A stretch of 64,000 bases of DNA from Roridomyces roridus (lineage: Eukaryota; Basidiomycota; Agaricomycetes; Agaricales; Mycenaceae): NCBI GenBank assembly GCA_029378245.1, contig JARKIF010000002.1:1178001-1242000 (forward strand), in the 5' to 3' direction. Shown here piece by piece: positions 58,201 through 64,000 of this stretch (position 1 is its first letter; each line of letters starts with the position of its first letter). The notes beneath the pieces were generated by a model. It was not told where the DNA came from. It saw only the letters and a program-made list of their open reading frames with translations, and did no database searches. Both the position numbers and the translations under genes were made by a program.

Positions 58201-59341
58201 CGTACTTCTTCTTCCTCGTGCTCGATGGTGACCTTGTACAAGTCTCCGTCTTCGCTTTGCAGCAGGAAAAAGAATGCACCCTAGAGAAACGGATTAGTGA
58301 TTTGTCAAGGGCAAGGAAACTCAATATACCTTCATCTTGTGCATGACGGCCGTGACGATGATGATAGTGCGGCTGGGATCTTCCAACGGATGCTTCCTGC
58401 GGGGAATGGGAACACGATGCTGGGGAGCGTCCATGTGTCGGTATATGATGTGGTCCTCGCAGCAAATCAGAACGCCCGAGGGACCGTCGAATCGTTCTGA
58501 GGAAGCCAGCTGGCCGCCAGGCACTTGCACAAGGAGGTTAGCCCGCCTATCGGTTGGCTCACTCCACTTGCGCACGACGTGATTGAGTCCCAAATCGAGC
58601 TCATAGTATGTGAGCATCTAGAAGAAAAAAGGATGAGTCTTTCAACCGACAACACAAACGACTCTCACCTTTTCAGTATCTTTGAACGCCTGACCGGTGT
58701 GATCCTGGTCCGACTCGGCATAGTCGACCTCGAGAGCGGCAAACATGGGGTTTTCAAAGCCCACGTCGAGACCCACGATGTGGTGGACGATGGTGTTGGC
58801 TTTGTGGGCCTCAAGCGGTGATGAAATGGTGAGATTCGCAGCAGCGTCGCGGTTGAGGATGTACACCAATTTCGACTTTTCCACGGCCGAAATCATGACG
58901 CTACGGCCTTTGGGGTCCGTCGCAAGGTATTGCCCAGGAACGATCCTGCGGGCGCCAGACTTTCCGTATGTCTCTTGGTGCAATTTGACGAAACTGGCGG
59001 TTTTAGGGTCATAGTCCAGGATGACTATGCGCCCCGAGTCGGAACCTACTATGGCGTAGTCTAAGAAGAAAGTCAGACGAAAAGCAAGCAGGAGTCATAC
59101 GCACAAGGGCTCACCCTTGGTTCCTCCAGTCAAGCGGAACGCAGCCAGCGAGCGGATCGAGCCAAACACGTCCGTCGCTATCACCGTCGCCATTTTTCCC
59201 GTCTGCACGTCAGGGCGGCAGGAGCTCGAGTCGCGTCCCATGGGATATGATGATTTCTTGCTGCCTGGCACCAGAGAAGTTGCCCACAATTGCCTGTGTG
59301 GCGACAGTCGGGTGTTGAAGGGTAAGATTGTACAGATGCAT
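55207..59341 (-). CDS. RSE1: Splicing factor 3B subunit 3 (SF3b130/Rse1), with an apparent one-base insertion
   Basis: A large WD40-like triple-propeller scaffold of the U2 snRNP SF3b complex, nuclear and essential in yeast. Start [20 protein letters not shown]. Landmarks: [96 protein letters not shown], and the CPSF-A-type C-terminus ending [14 protein letters not shown]. At about 59210-59222 the coding strand reads CGACTCGAGCTCCTGCCGCCCTGACG, which stops after ELLPP; removing one C restores [15 protein letters not shown], the family sequence. No GT-AG intron explains it. In an essential gene an assembly indel is the likeliest reason. Confidence 0.93.
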
Positions 59342-59467
59342 GGCCACGAATCAGTCAAGATTTGCGACGCAGAGCTGCAATCCTGCGCGGGATATGGAGG
59401 CAAGAGTTTTGGGAAATGATTGCTCGTGTTTGACTCGAGAAATATTATTAATCGACATTATTTAATT

Positions 59468-61775
59468 TTACGCCGCCTTGATGAGCTCGACTGCAGCCTC
59501 CGTGCCGACGAGGCGCTCCATCCTGAACCAATCGTACTTGCAATACAAGACCCGGCACGTTACATCCGAAGCCTCGACACCGTCGTCCAGGAACGGGCAC
59601 GCCAATAACTCGGTATAAAATCCTGGGTTCTCGGGAGGCCCGTAGAAAATAAAGTTCCGGATGCCGCGAATCTTGTACCTCTTGTAAAAGTGGAACCGTT
59701 CGCTTATGAGGAGGAACGCCTTCTTGCCGCTGAAAAAGGCCTCCCGAGCTCGATTGATATCTTGATTGGTCGAGTACCTGCACCAAGTGTTACAGGGTAA
59801 GAGAAGGTGGGCTGTCTGCTTACTCTGATAGCACTGCGAACGACACTCCGGAATGTTTTTTGAAGTAGTTTTGCACCCGAATGAAATCAAAGGAGGACGG
59901 GACGTAGACGGCAGTACTTGAGCTCTGCACTGCTGACCTGAGGACCAGGGGAAGAACCTGCTGGAGAGTCAGACACAAAGCAAAGGACCTAATCTGAGCA
60001 TGCCTGGGTAGTGAAATAGTTGAAGCGCTTATCGGGTTCATCCTTTGGATTCGGGCAGTCAAAGTGCATCAAGTTCTAGCAATAGCAATGAGGTCAGACG
60101 GCATGCATTTGGGTGGTTCTTACTTGGTCAATCCCATCCGGAACCTGAACTGGAGACCAACGCTTTTCCGCCCGGACTTTTCCTGCGATGTTTTTGAGGC
60201 CTGAATTAAACAAGGAGCGTGTCTCCGGAGTCTCAAGCGCGGACAGGAGGATGGACTGCCGCAAATATTCGGCACTGAAGGCTTTCAGCTATGAATGACA
60301 AGGAAAAGAAAATCGCCCTACTGTCCGTCCAGATACCACGGTTTTATGCGGGAGAAATCAGCATCATGGGAGTCTTTGGGCAGTTTGTTAAGGTGCGAGA
60401 GCACAAACTGTGGTGCGATGAGTCCTGGGACGGCATACAGGAAGCGATCCCACCTTGACGTGCTCCCAGTTTTGCATTGTGAGAGCCTCGAGCTGATCTA
60501 TGACCAGAAGCTCGATGGATGAGAGATAGTCGGCACTCCTGCATACCGTCAGTGTCTACAGGAGTCTCAATTCATGCAGACTCACTTTTCTTTTTCAATG
60601 GATCTCCTCAAACCCAAAGGACTGGCCATGATGATATCACAGCCGTAGAATTCCGAGAACATCTTGATGCTCTTGCGCGTCAACTTGATGCCGACTCTGA
60701 AATTGTCATCCACGTTCCCTTTGAAAGTCTCGACCTGGTCGCGAGGATACGTTCCTGGCTCTGCTGTCGTTAACTTGTCAACCATTCCCGGCGATAAGCC
60801 ATATTCCGCCATGAATCTCGACTGATTTTCGACTTGAAAGTCAGGGGGCGGTGTATGTGAAGTCAAGGCGGTAAACCAGTCGAGAGCGGATGAACGGAAA
60901 GGGAGGAGAATGAGGACGGAGGGTCGCGTGAAACCCTGATCCTGGACGTCTTCTAGTGGAGAAGCCTTGGGGTCCGCCTTTGCCAGGCGCTCGTTGTTCT
61001 TGAGAACGCGTCGTCGCTTTCTACGCAAAATATTCAAAAGCGAACTGCGTGCCGAGTATTTGGCCTACCTGGTGACATGGTTGATAGCATGGAGGGAGAT
61101 GGCTTCGCGCATAGACTTTTTATGCTCCCACGGTGTGGATGGTAGGTATACATCCCGGTGGGATGACAGTAGGGAGAGCAAATCATTTTGAAGTTCCGTT
61201 TGCTCTGCGTAATTTCAGACACTTGGAAAGAGCTAGTCGCAGAGACACGCACCTCGAGGTTGCTTCGCCTGACGCTTTTTGAACGGCGTGCGTAATCGCT
61301 CCAGCAGCTAATGGGTAATGAGCACGGTCGGGTTAAAAGTCACCAACAGACTCACTGCGGTGTCAGACGAGGTGCCGGGCTGAGAACCCTCGGGAACCAA
61401 TTCCACGGCGGCCCCAAGTTTTCCGCGTATTGTGCGGGTCGTAGTCCAGGTATTGTTGTCCACAGCTGCTCTGGATGACGCGGAAAGCAGAGCAGGTGCA
61501 GGACCGAAATGACTTTCGTATGCATTCGAGCCAGATGCACCTTCTTCGTCTTCGCCCTCGGCCTCTGGTGGATCCACATCAATCGAGTCCGCCGTTGCGT
61601 CCACGATGATTTCAGTGACCTCTGCCGTCGCCGCGAAGCCGACGCTTTTTGTCCGTTTATTCAGTTTTTCAGTGGGAAAGCCGTCGACTGCAGTCCATTT
61701 GCGTTTGCCGGCCTTGGTCGCAGAGACATTGAGCAGGGTAAGCAAGCGGGTCGTCGTAGAATTAGCGTCGGTCAT
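59468..61775 (-). CDS. UTP25: UTP25 / DEF-like U3 snoRNP-associated protein
   Basis: UTP25 (digestive organ expansion factor) is a DEAD-helicase-like but inactive component of the small-subunit processome, nucleolar. Exon 1 starts [20 protein letters not shown] and includes an acidic stretch (EAEGEDEEG). After splicing come [127 protein letters not shown] and [20 protein letters not shown]. The helicase motifs are degenerate, as known for the family: DQLE stands where DEAD would be. It is 126 bp downstream of the SF3b3 start and divergent from TOP3. Confidence 0.92.
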
Positions 61776-61850
61776 TGTGAAAAAAGAGAGGATCAAAAAC
61801 AGGGTTCAATAAACGCGTCGCGGTTGGATGCCACTCTCATCAACGTCCGT
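61776..61850. promoter_or_regulatory. Bidirectional promoter of UTP25 and TOP3
   Basis: Only 75 bp separate the two start codons, so both genes must share this DNA and the leader sequences may overlap. No TATA box is seen. Confidence 0.6.
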
Positions 61851-64000
61851 ATGCGCGTTCTTTGTGTCGCAGAGAAGCCTTCCATCGCAAAGTCCATTAC
61901 GCAGATTCTCTCCGGTGGGCAGAGCGAGTCGGTGCGTGGGCTTTTCCCTGCCCTCTGACCATGTCTCAAGTCTCCCTATCCAGCGAGCAACCGGGAACAA
62001 GTACATCAGGAACTATGACTTCAACTACCCTCAGACTAGAGCCCAGTTCACTGTGACCTCGTGTTCCGGCCACTTGACTGCCCACGACTTCCCCGACTCT
62101 CACCGGTCATGGCAGTCTTGCGACCCGATCGACCTTTTCGAAGCGCCCGTCAACTCCTACGTTCCACAGGACAATAAAACCATCGAGACGAATCTTCAGA
62201 GGGAAGCGCGGCGTGCAGACATGCTGATGATATGGACAGACTGCGACCGAGAGGGGGAGCACATAGGATCTGAGGTCAAGCGTGTTTGTCGGAAGGCGAA
62301 GCCCAACATCGTCGTCAAGAGAGCGCGGTTCAGTGCCATTATCGCCCAGTGAGTCCCTCTGTCGTTCATGTATGGCACCGGACTTGAACTTTCACAGGCA
62401 GATTCATAATGCTGCTCAACACCCCGTCGATTTGGACCAGGCACAGGCGGACGCCGTCGAGGCTCGCACCATCCTGGATCTCCGCATAGGGGCAGCGTTC
62501 ACGAGAATGCAGACAAAGAACCTGGAGGGCACTATCGGGCCAGTGGCAGGCGAAAGAAAAGTCATCTCATACGGGCCCTGCCAATTCCCAACACTGGGAT
62601 TCGTTGTCCAACGATACAAACAAGTCAAGAACTTTGTTCGAGAACCGTTCTGGTACATATTCCTGTCCCTCTCGCGTCCAGTCTCCTCGCAAGAGAGCAT
62701 AGAAACAGAGTTCAAGTGGAAGCGCGGCATCTGTTCGACCACGACACCGCTGGAGTCATCTACGAGCATGTCCTCTCGAATCCGATGGCTCTGGTAACCA
62801 AGGTGGCGGAGAAGAACACCAAGAAATGGTAATGTACCGCGTCATGGTCAACTCTCTGGTACTGACTACAATCAAGGAAACCCCTTCCTCTGACCACTGT
62901 CGAGTTGCAAAAGGCCGGCTCAAGATTCCTAAAGCTCGCACCCAAGGCTGTTCTAGACGTGGCCGAGAAACTGTACCAGCAAGGCTTTGTGTCGTATCCC
63001 CGCACCGAGACCGATGAATTCGATCCTCAATTCGACTTTATGACACTCATCGAGAAGCAGACGGTCGATCCCGCGTGGGGTGATTTCGCTCGAGGGTCAG
63101 TGACTTCATTGATTCAGACATGATGTACTGAAACACCTGTTTTTCTGCAGCCTTCAGCAAGGCGGTTTCAGCAACCCTCGTCGCGGGAAACATAACGACA
63201 AGGCCCATCCTCCTATTCACCCAACCGCTCATGCAGGCGCTCTGGGCGGAAACGAAAAGAAAGTCTATGAATTCATCACACGGCGCTTTCTGGCTTGTTG
63301 CTCAAAGGATGCAGAGGGCTCGTTGACGACTGTTGATGTTGCATGCGGAGGCGAAGAATTCTATGCCACAGGTCAGGTTCATTCTAATCTAATCAAGAGA
63401 AACTGACGCTCTTCCCAGGGTTGGTCGTCCATGAGAGGAACTACTTGACTGTTTATCCCTACGACAAATGGACGGGGAACCGAGTACCTATATTTGCTGA
63501 GGGTGAGGAGTTCGAGCCGTCTGTCTGTGAGCTCCGAGACGGGACGACGACCTCGCCAAAGTACCTCACGGAGGCAGATCTGGTCACATTGATGGACAAG
63601 AACGGTATCGGTAAGTCGAAAAACTTTAATCTGTGCTTTGCTAGACTTCAAATAGGTACTGATGCAACAATCGCGCAACACATTGAAACGGTCATTAAAC
63701 GAGAATACGTGCTGGAAGAGTACGAGGGTCAAACCAAGTACCTGCTTCCTTCCACTCTCGGCATTGGGCTCGTGGAAGGGTACAACGAGATGGGGCTTGA
63801 ACACAATCTAAGCAAGCCGCAGCTTCGACGCGCGGTGCGTCCTTTGTATTTGATCAAACCGATAACACTAACGGCCCGTTACTACAGACGGAGCGGAGCA
63901 TGGTTCAGGTCTGCGATGGTGCGAAAACCAAGCATGAGATGCTCACAGAGAGTATCGAACAATATCGGGCGATGTTTGTTCTCGCGCGTGGACAGTTCAA
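61851..64000 (+). CDS. TOP3: DNA topoisomerase III, 5' part, cut by the window edge
   Basis: Type IA topoisomerase, partner of RecQ helicases in nuclear DNA recombination. Start MRVLCVAEKPSIAKSITQIL, the Toprim signature; the acidic Toprim triad is in WTDCDREGEHI. Further landmarks: YGPCQFPTLGFVVQRYKQVK, LPLTTVELQKAGSRFLKLAP, and the active-site tyrosine in LYQQGFVSYPRTETDEFDPQ; then KAHPPIHPTAHA and LMDKNGIGTDATIAQHIETV. Frame is lost near 62727: AAGCGCGGCATCTG gives KRGIC and a stop, but one extra C would give KRGHLFDHDTAGVIYEHVLS, the family sequence. No intron fits. The lesion is likely an assembly error. The gene continues past 64000. Confidence 0.93.

Overview
This window is nuclear DNA of a filamentous basidiomycete. 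Almost every gene is broken by many short introns (about 47-60 nt, GT...AG, often GTGAGT/GTGCGT donors). Coding DNA is rich in C/G third positions, and the gene set is eukaryotic and fungal: SF3b subunit 3, UTP25, topoisomerase III, prefoldin 4, muskelin, AFG1, mitochondrial cytochrome c peroxidase and sphingosine-phosphate lyase. The many F-box/LRR-like genes and the MYND-finger gene suggest an agaricomycete, possibly a Rhizoctonia-like one; that placement is inference from memory of such genomes.

Layout. 0-13 kb: a dCTP deaminase/dUTPase-fold gene, three of four zinc alcohol dehydrogenase (ADH) paralogues, a pair of inverted mobile elements (3000-4863 and its internally deleted copy 5517-6359), and a small heat-shock protein gene with a TA-flanked MITE 12 bp upstream of its ATG. 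12.7-28.2 kb: AFG1 ATPase, an F-box gene, cytochrome c peroxidase, a full-length ABCC-type transporter, a secreted metallo-beta-lactamase-fold enzyme and the fourth ADH. 28.2-46 kb is the dynamic part: two copies of a ~600 bp repeat containing a tRNA-like sequence, two related F-box genes in opposite orientation plus a third F-box gene, an arrestin-like adaptor, sphingosine-phosphate lyase, a drug-type MFS gene with a truncated tandem copy, a decayed MYND gene and remnants of an allantoate-permease-type MFS gene. 46-64 kb is compact and mostly housekeeping: an SDR, a secreted subtilase, muskelin, prefoldin 4, SF3b3, UTP25 and the start of TOP3, with some gaps under 100 bp.

There is no operon logic. 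Neighbours share promoters only in divergent pairs (UTP25/TOP3, subtilase/muskelin). The main unexplained signals are the precisely bounded CATCTGGAA-ended element with its inverted deletion derivative, the tRNA-containing ~600 bp repeat, and very small exons (a 22-nt exon carrying the HxHxDH metal motif; a 10-nt exon in muskelin).

Caution on broken genes: one-base frameshifts occur even in SF3b3 and TOP3, which are expected to be intact. Some indels here are therefore probably assembly errors, and a single frameshift should not by itself be read as pseudogenisation.
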